Positions 9,561-18,864 of a DNA stretch of 64,000 nucleotides are shown piece after piece. Source of the DNA: Methanosphaera sp. BMS (lineage in GTDB: Archaea > Methanobacteriota > Methanobacteria > Methanobacteriales > Methanobacteriaceae). The notes under the pieces were generated by a model. It made no database searches. It was given only the letters and a program-made list of their open reading frames with translations, and was not told where the DNA came from. The stretch's first letter is position 1. Each line of letters begins with the position of its first letter. The DNA lies in NCBI RefSeq assembly GCF_003268005.1, contig NZ_CP014213.1:2191501-2255500 (forward strand), written 5' to 3'. Both the position numbers and the translations under genes were made by a program.

Positions 9561-9650
9561 TGGGAAGTGTTGGGAAGTGTTGGGAAGTGTTGGGAAGTGT
9601 TGGGAAGTGTTGGGAAGTGTTGGGAAGTGTTGGGAAGTGTTGGGAAGTGT
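9561..9650. repeat. Nine perfect tandem copies of a 10-bp unit (TGGGAAGTGT)
   Basis: Ten-base unit TGGGAAGTGT repeated nine times without a mismatch. A further 1.6 copies lie at 9774-9789, about 50 bases before the DUF4062 gene. The period equals about one helical turn, so every copy faces the same side of the DNA. A 61-codon frame runs through it (starting 9471) and would encode a hydrophobic segment plus WEVLGSVGKC repeats, but I see no support for it as a gene. Copy number is likely to vary between strains. Confidence 0.95.
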
Positions 9651-9840
9651 TACTAAAAGTGTCTAAATCATCGTATTTTTACTTTTAGGGATTTTATTTT
9701 ATTTTTTTATTCATCATACTATTTCATTATTCTCATCTTTTTGAATTTTTTTTGGTAACTCATGTACTATTTTTGGGAAGTGTTGGGAAAATATTATTAA
9801 TGACAAAAGTATATAAATTGTATTAATAGTTGGTGTACTT

Positions 9841-11292
9841 ATGGTTCTAAAAATATTTATAAGTAGTGTAAGGAATGAATTTGAAGAAGAACGGATGTAT
9901 TTAAAACAAAAATTGATGGAAGATTCAAATTTAAATAAGTATATTGAAATATTTTTATTTGAAACGGATGTAGAATCTACTTCACAAGCACCTCCTGAAA
10001 TTTATATTAATGAAGTAAGAACTTCTGATATTTATATTGGTATAATAGGTTCAACATATGGTAATTTGACTGATAAGGGTATATCTGCTACAGAATTGGA
10101 ATATAATGAATATAGTAAACTTAAGTCATATTATTACTTCTATGTTAAAAATCTTGAAGAAAGAGAAGAACGTACTTTGGAATTTTTACATAGGATCCAG
10201 AATGAAGCAACTTATACTACATTTGATACTAAAGAAGAACTTTTTTATGAAGTAAAAAGAAGTTTATTATCCTATATAAATTCAAAACTTTCTTCATCCG
10301 AATTTGATTTATCAATCATAGATAATTCCTCTATTAATAATGTAGATATTAATGTGTATGATAATTATTTCAATATATTAACAGATGATGCATTATTATC
10401 TTTAAAACAATATCGAAACAAAGAAGAGATATTAACATTAATTAAAGCAGGTAGTATTTTAAATAATAACTTTCATCTTACAAATGCAGGTGCATTATTT
10501 TTTAGTAATGATATAGAAAAATTTGGTATAGAACATGAAATAAAGATGGTTCGTTTCCAAGGAGAAGATAGATTAACCATAATTGATTATCAAGAATCAC
10601 ACGCACCAATTCCTATTCTACTGGATGAGGTTGAAAAGTTTTTTAGAAGAAATACAAGGCATGGTGTAATTGTGAAGGATTGGGGTCGTGTAGCCATTCC
10701 GGAATATCCTATTGATGCAATTAAAGAAGCAATAGTTAATGCTATTGCTCATAGGGATTACACCATAGTTGGAGATACAATAACATTTTATATTTATTCT
10801 AATCGGATTGAAATAATAAGTCCTGGTCGTTCATTAGTTCCAATAGAAGATTTAGGGAATATAAATCCTGTCCATAGAAATAAAGCATTATGTAATATTT
10901 TCAGATATACAAAATATATGGAACATGTTGGGACAGGTATTTTACGCATGAAAGAGTCAATGAAAAATGAAGGATTATCTGAACCTGAATTTCATAATTT
11001 CACGAACAATTTCAGAGTAACATTCTATGGTCGTAAAAATACAGAACAATTACCATTAAAATTAACTAATAATGATAAAATAATTAATTTAAATGAATTA
11101 AACTTAAAAGATCGTCAGATTACAGCATTAAAAATGATGTTAAATAATAATTATATTTTCACCACTAAGAAATACATTGATAAATTCAAAGTATCTAAAT
11201 CAACTGCAGCAAGAGATTTAACTGAGTTAGTTGATAAAAATTTAATATCAAAAGAATCAGATAAAAGACCTATATTGTATTTGAAAAAATAA
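9841..11292 (+). CDS. DUF4062 - HATPase (RecG-like C-terminal) - winged-helix protein, possible defence or signalling gene
   Basis: A 483-residue fusion. Residues 1-90 match the DUF4062 pattern (KIFISSVRNEFEEER, SDIYIGIIGSTYG), a fold related to nucleotide-processing TIR/deoxyribosyltransferase-like domains. Residues about 190-395 carry the HATPase_c_4 module found at the end of Schlafen/AlbA-type and 'RecG-like' regulators (EAIVNAIAHRDY, RIEIISPGR, HVGTGILRM). The last 70 residues look like a winged helix (STAARDLTELVDKNLI). A role in NAD or nucleotide sensing with DNA binding, possibly anti-phage, is inference. It is a lone gene behind the 10-bp repeats and between two DUF192 copies, so it was probably inserted. 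Confidence 0.82.
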   Translation: MVLKIFISSVRNEFEEERMYLKQKLMEDSNLNKYIEIFLFETDVESTSQAPPEIYINEVRTSDIYIGIIGSTYGNLTDKGISATELEYNEYSKLKSYYYFYVKNLEEREERTLEFLHRIQNEATYTTFDTKEELFYEVKRSLLSYINSKLSSSEFDLSIIDNSSINNVDINVYDNYFNILTDDALLSLKQYRNKEEILTLIKAGSILNNNFHLTNAGALFFSNDIEKFGIEHEIKMVRFQGEDRLTIIDYQESHAPIPILLDEVEKFFRRNTRHGVIVKDWGRVAIPEYPIDAIKEAIVNAIAHRDYTIVGDTITFYIYSNRIEIISPGRSLVPIEDLGNINPVHRNKALCNIFRYTKYMEHVGTGILRMKESMKNEGLSEPEFHNFTNNFRVTFYGRKNTEQLPLKLTNNDKIINLNELNLKDRQITALKMMLNNNYIFTTKKYIDKFKVSKSTAARDLTELVDKNLISKESDKRPILYLKK

Positions 11293-11416
11293 TTCATTAT
11301 ACAATCGAAAAAATGGGGAAGTTAAATTATTGAAATTCATATAAATTATTGGAAATAGTAACATCATATTAGTCATATATATTTTCAGAATATAATTTGC
11401 TCGAAAAACTTTTTAA

Positions 11417-11773
11417 TCACTTTTTTATATTTTTTTTAATTTTAATTGTATTATTTACTTTTATATCATTATTTTTTATACTATTTTTGGGTAATTCAAG
11501 GATATATTTTGTATTATCATCTTTTGGTATGAATATATTCCATGGATTTAATGTTGTTGTTTGACTTATTCTCATATTCTTATCTATGTATATCAAGTCA
11601 ATGGGTACCAGCATGAAAGAGGTATGTATTGATGAGCAAAATCTATTTGAATATTTTTGTTTGAACAGTAATCCGCTGAATTTTTTCTTTCCCATAAGTC
11701 CAAATAATCGTTTTTTGAATGTATCTGCACATTCTACTTCTATATTATAATCATTAATTGTTATTTTATACAT
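11417..11773 (-). CDS. DUF192 family protein
   Basis: A small protein of 118 residues. Family features are VECADTFKKRLFGLMG near the start, a central HTSFMLVPIDLIYID, and LNPWNIFIPKDD followed by YILELP. DUF192 proteins are small beta-rich proteins of unknown function, often secreted in bacteria; this one has no clear signal peptide. A shortened copy lies at 9256-9414, so the region 9.42-11.4 kb is bracketed by related sequence. The tail is lysine-rich. Confidence 0.8.
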   Translation of the reverse strand: MYKITINDYNIEVECADTFKKRLFGLMGKKKFSGLLFKQKYSNRFCSSIHTSFMLVPIDLIYIDKNMRISQTTTLNPWNIFIPKDDNTKYILELPKNSIKNNDIKVNNTIKIKKNIKK

Positions 11774-12089
11774 AATATTTTAACTAAATAATATTTTTAT
11801 CAGTATTATTATTTAAAACTTAATCATTGATTAATTCATAGTTTATAATATTAAATAATCTAAGTTGAATAAATTGATTTAGTTTTTATTCAAATATTTG
11901 ATAGGATTAATTTCGTGTTTCAAATTATTTTTTAATAGTGGTTTTACCAATATGGATAAACTATTAAATATTTAACAGATAAATATATAAATAGGATAAA
12001 ATTTTTATTAACAATTTTAATCTAAATAATTTCATAAAAATAAGATAACAATAACTTAAAATAATAAAATCACTACCTGAGGTGTATTA
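11774..12089. promoter_or_regulatory. AT-rich upstream region of the methionine adenosyltransferase gene
   Basis: 316 bases without a gene. TATA-like ATAAATATATAAATA occurs around 11980-11995, about 95 bases before the start codon, so a long leader is possible. CCTGAGGTGT supplies the ribosome binding site. I see no convincing riboswitch structure. Confidence 0.35.
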
Positions 12090-13313
12090 ATGCGCAATAT
12101 AAAAATAGAAAAAGCAACTCAAAAACCAATAGAACAAAATGAAATAGAAATAGTTGAAAGAAAAGGAATAGGACATCCTGATAGTATAAGTGATGGAATA
12201 GCAGAAGCAGTAAGCCGAGTACTATCACAAACATATAAGGAAAAAGCAGGACATGTACTCCACCACAACACAGATGAAGTACAAATCACTGCCGGTGAAT
12301 CAGATCCAAAATTCGGTGGAGGACAAATAATAAAACCTATCGAAATCCTACTAACCGGTAGAGCTGCAAAGGAATTCACCCTACCAAACGGTGAAACACA
12401 CAAGGTAGGAGTAGACACAATAGCAATAGAAGCAGCAAAAGAATTCCTAAAAGATACAATCATAAACCTTGACGTGGAATATGGGACAGTAGTAGAATGT
12501 AAAATAGGACAAGGATCAGCAGACCTAAGAGATGTATTCCAAAGAACAGATCAAATACCATCCTCAAACGACACATCATTCGGTGTAGGATTTGCACCAC
12601 TATCACAGACAGAAAACCTAGTGCTTAAAACAGAAGAACTCTTAAACAGCAAAGACTTCAAAAAACAATATCCTCATGTAGGAGAAGACATCAAAGTAAT
12701 GGGGCTACGTGAAAAGGATAATATAACACTAACCATTGCAGCAGCATTCGTATCAAAATATGTTGACGATGTAGATGCATACCTAAACATGAAACAGGAA
12801 TTAAATGACATAGTAAGGGATTTAGCAGCAAAAACAACAGATTACTCAGTAGATACATTAATCAACACAGCAGATGACGAATCCAAAAGAGACGAATCCG
12901 GTTACTACTTAACAGTAACAGGTACAAGTGCAGAAATGGGAGATGACGGATCAGTAGGAAGAGGAAACCGTGCAAACGGATTAATCACACCAAACAGGCC
13001 AATGAGTATGGAAGCAACCAGTGGTAAAAATCCAATCAACCACGTAGGAAAAATATACAACTTATTATCCAATGAAATAACAAAAGAAGTAGTAAGTGAT
13101 GTTGAAGGAGTACAAAACATTGACATGATAATCTTAAGTCAAATAGGAAAACCAATCGACCAGCCAAGAACCGCAACAGCACACATACAAACAGAAGAAG
13201 GATACTCCGTGGATGATGTAGAAGATGATGTTGCAAAAATCATAGACAAATGGCTTGCAAACATCACAGATATAAAAGACTTCATGCTTGAAGGAAAACT
13301 CAGAACATTCTAG
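12090..13313 (+). CDS. mat: Archaeal-type S-adenosylmethionine synthetase
   Basis: A 407-residue enzyme that makes S-adenosylmethionine from ATP and methionine. It belongs to the archaeal MAT family, distinct from bacterial MetK. Visible are [39 protein letters not shown], the glycine-rich stretch [15 protein letters not shown], and [13 protein letters not shown]. Length is as expected. AGGTG lies six bases before the ATG. A strong hairpin terminator follows, so it is monocistronic. Confidence 0.96.
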   Translation: MRNIKIEKATQKPIEQNEIEIVERKGIGHPDSISDGIAEAVSRVLSQTYKEKAGHVLHHNTDEVQITAGESDPKFGGGQIIKPIEILLTGRAAKEFTLPNGETHKVGVDTIAIEAAKEFLKDTIINLDVEYGTVVECKIGQGSADLRDVFQRTDQIPSSNDTSFGVGFAPLSQTENLVLKTEELLNSKDFKKQYPHVGEDIKVMGLREKDNITLTIAAAFVSKYVDDVDAYLNMKQELNDIVRDLAAKTTDYSVDTLINTADDESKRDESGYYLTVTGTSAEMGDDGSVGRGNRANGLITPNRPMSMEATSGKNPINHVGKIYNLLSNEITKEVVSDVEGVQNIDMIILSQIGKPIDQPRTATAHIQTEEGYSVDDVEDDVAKIIDKWLANITDIKDFMLEGKLRTF

Positions 13314-13314
13314 A

Positions 13315-13353
13315 TTATGGATAAAAATCCATAACCAAACCACTTTTTTTTTT
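13315..13353 (+). terminator. Terminator of the mat gene
   Basis: Perfect 8-bp inverted repeat (TTATGGAT, loop AAAA, ATCCATAA), then after nine bases a run of ten T. It begins immediately after the stop codon. The T-run directly abuts the insertion site of the TnpB-like element. Confidence 0.8.
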
Positions 13354-13360
13354 AAATTTA

Positions 13361-15318
13361 GAGTGTTGGCATAAATTATGTTTTTTCACTCTTGAGTAAT
13401 AGTTTTATACACTTACTAATTTATTAGCATCTGTTTTAGTTAAAATTTAAAATAATTATATTATTAATACTTATCATGACTCCCCTTTGAATACTTATCA
13501 GATGCTCGCATTTTATTTATATAGTATCTATGAATAATATAATAATATAATCATGTAATATGTTATGTCTTTATAATGGGGGACTGTTATGAATGTTTAT
13601 CATTAAACATTTAATTGTTAGATATTATGTGATTATGTTTATTCAGTTATTATAGGGGAGGTGAACTAAGATAGGTATTATGTCAGATGATTGTGTTTTA
13701 TTAACTCAAAGTATTCTTATTCGTGGTCTTACCATGAAACAATATAATGTTTTGGTGGATATTTCCTTGAAACTTAACTCTTTGAGAAATTGTGCGGTGG
13801 AAAAGACGCCATTTGTTAAATCTACTGATAAAAAGCATTTTAAGAAAATTAATTTTAAATCAATAATTAGCAAGGTCAAAGAGGAATTTAAGGTGGATTA
13901 TTCTTTTCTTCAGGCTCATTTAGCTAATGCTGCTATAAAAAAGCATGTTGAATCATTCAATAGCTATGTTGAGTTGAAAAATAAAAAAATTGATGGTGAA
14001 TATGATCAAAAGGTTAATCCGCCTAAAAAACATGAGAATTATCGATTACATAACATTATAATTCCCCGAGAATCTATTACTTCTTCTAAAAAGAAGCTAA
14101 GTGGGGGTTTTATAGAATTGCCATTAAGTAGGGAGTATAAGAAAGTGTTGGAATCAAAGAATTGTAGACCTAGAATAAAAATTCCTGAGAATATACGAGA
14201 TAAAAAGATTATTCAAGTGGAAATCATTCCTATAAATAATGGAAAGATGTTTAAGGCAAATTTCACTTATGAAGCTGAAAAAGAGCCATTGGATTTGGAT
14301 AAGGATAAGATTATGGGTATTGATCCTGGTGTAAATAATTTTGCAACAATTGTTACAACCGAAGGGCCTCACGTGCAATTGTGGACGGGAGAAAATTAAA
14401 AAATCAAATATACTTCAAATGTAAGAAAACAGCACACTACAGATCAATTCTTGATAAGCAAGGACGTAAAACATCCAATAGAATCCGAAAAATAAACCAA
14501 AAATTCAAAAACATACAAGACAACTTCCTCAACCAAACAGTAAACTTCATCATAGAAAGATGTAAAGAACAAGATGTAGGTACAATTGTGCTTGGATACA
14601 ACAATAATTTCCAGCACAAGACCAATATGGGAAAAAAACAAAACCAAATATTTTCACACATAGCATTCAAACAATTCAAACAAAAACTAGAAACACGATG
14701 CCAAATACACGAAATAGACCTTATAATACAGGAAGAATCATACACAAGCCTAAGCAGCTTCCTAGATGAAGACATACTACCAAAATACCAAGAAAAAGAT
14801 GATGAAAAAGAGGAGGATGATGTGGAATATGAATTCAAAGGTAAGCGAATCAAACGCGGATTATACGAAACACAAAATGGAAAAATTATTAACGCAGATG
14901 TAAACGCTGCAGCCAATATTATAAGAAAATGTAAGCATGGGTTCGATTTTGAGCTATTGTGTAAGTGGGTCCAGACTACTCCAAGTAAAATCAAATTATA
15001 ACCAAGACATCCAGATATATAATAGATGCGATATAAAAAAAATGTTTATCCCTTATTGTCCATTATTGTTATTATCACATGTTTGTTGTTATTTGATTTG
15101 AACAAAGGCAAAAGAGAGTATTCCATGCAGTATGATTATTTCTGGGTTTTAAATCTTTTATAATAAAAGAAAGAGAGGTTGTACTGTTTATTGTTTACTT
15201 GCTTTAAAATGAAAAAATGGTTGTATTATCTATTATATATGTTTATGGAAGTTTTTTTTCTTCTTGACTTATATGAGTAATACTTTTTTTTGTTTTAAAA
15301 TACTTTTGGCCAAGTCTC
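13361..15318 (+). mobile_element. TnpB-carrying element, copy 1, with inverted ends and 5-bp target duplication
   Basis: Begins GAGTGTTGGCATAAA and ends TTTTGGCCAAGTCTC, so the termini are short imperfect inverted repeats (GAGtgTTGGC against GAGacTTGGC). It is flanked by the direct repeat ATTTA (13356-13360 and 15319-15323). It is 1,958 bp and nearly identical to copy 2 over its full length, including about 310 bases before and after the gene. The only ORF is the TnpB-like gene, which is frameshifted here. Inverted ends plus a duplication are not features of IS200/IS605 elements. Confidence 0.88.
13680..15001 (+). pseudogene. TnpB-like gene, copy 1, frameshifted
   Basis: Same protein as the intact copy at 16663-17982. 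Here the sequence between GAAGGGCCTC and TGGACGGG is 11 bases instead of 9 and differs in content, shifting the frame at about residue 232. The first part ends at 14399 and the rest is open again from 14381. The lesion falls inside the conserved PxIMDGRKLK motif just after the RuvC-I aspartate. Without frameshifting the product would be dead. Outside this patch the two copies differ by scattered substitutions only. Confidence 0.88.
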
Positions 15319-15339
15319 ATTTATTTAACCCTACATATT

Positions 15340-16125
15340 TTATTGATTTTCATCCTTTTGAATACTATTCTTGCTAATAAACTTTAACATTATCTTATAG
15401 AATATCTTAAATGGAAGTTTCTTAATTATATTGCATGGAATGTCCGGATGAAATTCACTATCAATTAGATTATTCTCTCTCCAGTACTTAGCATCTATTT
15501 CTATTGTATTGCCTGCTGCCATTGCCCTCCAGATGTTATACATGAAGAGTGCCTTCATGCTTGGACTTTTAAGTTTTCCTGATTTAACGCTATTGTAGAA
15601 ATTCAGGGTAACCTTATCCGTTTTTTCCTTTGTCTTAAGTGGAAGGTATCCATGACCATCATGGGCATGTATGAACGACAATACAAATCTTTGGTTATAA
15701 CCCATGTTTCTAAGGTTTTCATCCATGTAACTTGCTACCTTCTTATGGCCGTTTCCTGCTGTTGTAACGACTATCAATGCCTTCTTGTTAAAAAAGCATG
15801 GTCTGTGATAGCAGTATGCCAGGTGATCAAAGAATGTCTTTATAAGTCCTGTGACATTTAGCACATAAACTGGGCTTGTTATGATAAGTCCGTCACATTC
15901 TTTCATCTTCTCAACGATAGGTGCTATTTTATCTTTATGTGGACATTTATCTTCTCCATAGTTAAAGCAGTTATAGCAGGCAGTACATTGTGGTAGGTCT
16001 AAGTCAATCAAGTCAATTTCATCATAGGTGTTTTCTTCCTGTTTATCCAATGTTTCCTTAATTCTTTCTACTATTTTCCATGTGTTTGCTCTTCGAGGGC
16101 TTCCATTTATAATAAGGTAATTCAA
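15340..16125 (-). CDS. NADPH-dependent FMN reductase / iron-sulfur flavoprotein family
   Basis: Flavodoxin-like fold: LIINGSPRRANTWKIVERI at the N-terminus binds FMN phosphate. A cysteine cluster CTACYNCFNYGEDKC follows near residues 50-65, typical of iron-sulfur flavoproteins, then TSPVYVLNVTGLIKTFFDH. The C-terminal third is an extension with several hydrophobic helices. Start choice: TTG at 16125 has AAGGAG eight bases ahead; the longer GTG frame (16134) would overlap that site. Likely a redox or detoxification enzyme; the substrate is unknown. It is trapped between two direct copies of the TnpB-like element. Confidence 0.85.
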   Translation of the reverse strand: MNYLIINGSPRRANTWKIVERIKETLDKQEENTYDEIDLIDLDLPQCTACYNCFNYGEDKCPHKDKIAPIVEKMKECDGLIITSPVYVLNVTGLIKTFFDHLAYCYHRPCFFNKKALIVVTTAGNGHKKVASYMDENLRNMGYNQRFVLSFIHAHDGHGYLPLKTKEKTDKVTLNFYNSVKSGKLKSPSMKALFMYNIWRAMAAGNTIEIDAKYWRENNLIDSEFHPDIPCNIIKKLPFKIFYKIMLKFISKNSIQKDENQ

Positions 16126-16348
16126 TCTTAACACTCCTTGCTATTATATATGTTCTTCTTATGGATATTCTTATCCTTTATAACATATTGTGATAACTTA
16201 TAAGTTATATCTTTAATATGTGGATTGTCTATTCATATAAGTGTGATTCGTATTATTCTCTATTTTTTGATTAAGTATTTTTTTATAAATTAATTTTTGT
16301 TTATTCTTATTTTTAGTTATTATCTCTATTTATTTTTTTATTTAATTA

Positions 16349-18299
16349 GAGTGTTGGCATAAAGTCTGTTTTTTCACTCTTGAGTAATACTTTTATACGC
16401 TTACTATTTATTAGCATCTGTTTTAGTTAAAATTTAAAATAATTATATTATTAATACTTATCATGACTCCCCTTTGAATACTTATCAGATGCTCTCATTT
16501 TATTTATATAGTATCTATGAATAATATAATAATATAATCATGTAATATTTTATATCATTATTAATATGAGAGTGTTATGAATGTTTATTTGGGAACATTT
16601 TGTTAGATATTATGTGATTATGTTTATTCAGTGATTATAGAGGAGGTGAACTAAGAGAGATTATGTCAGATGAAAATGTTTTATTAACTCAAAGTATTCT
16701 TATTCGTGGTCTTACTAAGAAACAATATAATATTTTGGTGGATATTTCCTCGAAACTTAACTATTTGAGAAATTGTGCTGTGGAAAAGACACCATTTGTT
16801 AAATCTACTGACAGAAAGCATTTTAAGAAAATAAATTTTAAATCAATAATTAGCAAGGTCAAAGAGGAATTTAAGATGGATTATTCTTTTCTTCAGGCTC
16901 ATTTAGCTAATGCTGCTGTAAAGAAGCATGTTGAATCATTCAATGGTTATGTTGAGTTGAAAAATAAAAAAATTGATGGTGAATATGATCAAAAGGTTAA
17001 TCCGCCTAAAAAACATAAGAATTATCGATTACATAACATTATAATTCCAAAAGAATCTATTACTTCTTCTAAAAAGAAGCTAAGGGAGGGTTTTATAGAA
17101 TTGCCATTAAGTAGGGAGTATAAGAAACTTTTGGAATCAAAGAATTGTAGACCTAGAATAAAAATTCCTGAGAATATACGAGATAAAAAGATTATTCAAG
17201 TGGAAATTATTCCTATAAATAATGGAAAGATGTTTAAGGCAAATTTCACTTATGAAGCTGAAAAAGAGCCGTTGGATTTGGATAAGGATAAAATTATGGG
17301 TATTGATCCTGGTGTAAATAATTTTGCAACAATTGTTACAACCGAAGGGCCTCCATATATCATGGACGGGAGAAAATTAAAAAATCAAATATACTTCAAA
17401 TGTAAGAAAACAGCACACTACCAATCAATTCTTGATAAGCAAGGACGTAAAACATCCAATAGAATCCGAAAAATAAACCAAAAATTCAAAAACATACAAG
17501 ACAACTTCCTCAACCAAACAGTAAACTTCATCATAAAAAAATGCAAACAACAAGATGTAGGTACAATTGTGCTTGGATACAACAATAATTTCCAGCACAA
17601 GACCAATATGGGAAAAAAACAAAACCAAATATTTTCACACATAGCATTCAAACAATTCAAACAAAAACTAGAAACACGATGCCAAATACACGAAATAGAC
17701 CTTATAATACAGGAAGAATCATACACAAGCCTAAGCAGCTTCCTAGATGAAGATATACTACCAGAATACCAAGAAAAAGATGATGAAAAAGAGGAGGATG
17801 AAGTGAAATATGAATTTAAGGGCAATAGAATCAAACGTGGATTATACGAAACACAAAATGGAAAAATTATTAACGCAGATGTAAACGCTGCAGCCAATAT
17901 TATACGAAAATGTAAGCATGGGTTCGATTTTGAGCTATTGTGTAAGTGGGTCCGGACTACTCCAAGTAAAATCAAATTATAACCAAGACATCCAGATATC
18001 ATAATAGATGCGGTATAAAAAAAATGTTTATCCCTTATTGTCCATTATTGTTATTATCACATGTTTGTCGTTATTTGATTTGAACAAAGGCAAAAGAGAG
18101 TTCTCCATGCAGTATGATTGTTTCTGGGTTTTAAATCTTTAATAAGAAAGAAAGAAATGTTATGCTGTTTATTGTTTACTTGCTTTAAGGTGAAAAAATG
18201 GGTGTATTATAAAATATATGTTTATGGAAGTTTTTTTTTCTTCTTGACTTATATGAGTAATACTTTTTTTTTGTTTTAAAATACTTTTGGCCAAGTCTC
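16349..18299 (+). mobile_element. TnpB-carrying element, copy 2, with inverted ends and 5-bp target duplication
   Basis: Starts GAGTGTTGGCATAAAGTCTG and ends TTTTGGCCAAGTCTC. It is bounded by the direct repeat AATTA (16344-16348 and 18300-18304). The duplication differs from copy 1's ATTTA, so the copies inserted independently. The left 40 bases match the right terminus of the transposase remnant ending at 49500. The element is 1,951 bp with one intact gene. Both copies share long noncoding stretches upstream (313 bases) and downstream (about 315 bases) of the gene, which may hold a guide RNA. Confidence 0.9.
16663..17982 (+). CDS. TnpB-related nuclease, variant with rearranged RuvC site
   Basis: Intact 439-residue protein. 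RuvC-I aspartate D215 is in MGIDPGVNNF and RuvC-III D406 in NADVNAAANI. At the usual RuvC-II position the motif reads IVLGYNNNF, with G305 where typical TnpBs have glutamate. A conserved EESYTSLSSF (E351/E352) further on is a plausible replacement, as described for TnpB branches with rearranged active sites. The CxxC zinc ribbon is absent. An acidic segment (KDDEKEEDE) precedes the last motif. AGGAGGTGAACT supplies a strong ribosome binding site. Probably an RNA-guided nuclease; this is untested for this branch. Confidence 0.88.
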   Translation: MSDENVLLTQSILIRGLTKKQYNILVDISSKLNYLRNCAVEKTPFVKSTDRKHFKKINFKSIISKVKEEFKMDYSFLQAHLANAAVKKHVESFNGYVELKNKKIDGEYDQKVNPPKKHKNYRLHNIIIPKESITSSKKKLREGFIELPLSREYKKLLESKNCRPRIKIPENIRDKKIIQVEIIPINNGKMFKANFTYEAEKEPLDLDKDKIMGIDPGVNNFATIVTTEGPPYIMDGRKLKNQIYFKCKKTAHYQSILDKQGRKTSNRIRKINQKFKNIQDNFLNQTVNFIIKKCKQQDVGTIVLGYNNNFQHKTNMGKKQNQIFSHIAFKQFKQKLETRCQIHEIDLIIQEESYTSLSSFLDEDILPEYQEKDDEKEEDEVKYEFKGNRIKRGLYETQNGKIINADVNAAANIIRKCKHGFDFELLCKWVRTTPSKIKL

Positions 18300-18304
18300 A
18301 ATTA

Positions 18305-18864
18305 GATTCATGATTTATAATTCTTATGATTTATTTATTTTGTTTTAATGTGGCGTTTGAAAAGATGGTTGAATTATTATGACTTTCTTTTTTTTCTGAG
18401 AAATTTGTCGGATTTATTACAAAAAAATAACATTGTCATATTCTTCTCGTGTTAAAAAAGGAGATTGATTTATGATTAGTTGGTATGGGTTTGTTGGTTG
18501 TTTAAGAGTAATGTGAGTTTGTATAAGTCTGTTTCTGTTTTGTATTTTATATTTATATGATTTTTATAAATAATTTGTTAATAATTCTATTATTATTTAT
18601 TATTTTAATATTTTTATATTATTTTGTTCAGATTTGGTTCTCGTATTTGTGGGGGTAAGTTCTTTTTGTTGATTTCTTCTTAATCCCTTTGTTTGTTGAA
18701 TAGTTACTTATTATTGTAAGAAGTTACAAATATATAAATCAGTATAATGTTACTTAATCTAAATTTTATGTTAACATTTAATAAACGGGAATTAATCATT
18801 TATAAAACCATAAACTCAATTAGGATTAACTTTCCCATCATATAAACTTAAAAGGAGATACTGT
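18305..18864. other. Intergenic region upstream of ileS
   Basis: 560 bases with no credible gene on either strand. TATA-like ACAAATATATAAATC at about 18727-18741 is a good archaeal promoter candidate for ileS. AAAGGAGA before the ATG is its ribosome binding site. Confidence 0.4.

Noticed and set aside
9561..9650. Possible CRISPR array
   Set aside because: The units are contiguous 10-mers with no spacers and no cas gene is nearby.
9471..9656. 61-codon frame through the 10-bp repeats (WEVLGSVGKC repeats)
   Set aside because: Any frame through this repeat lacks stops; no ribosome binding site or family support.
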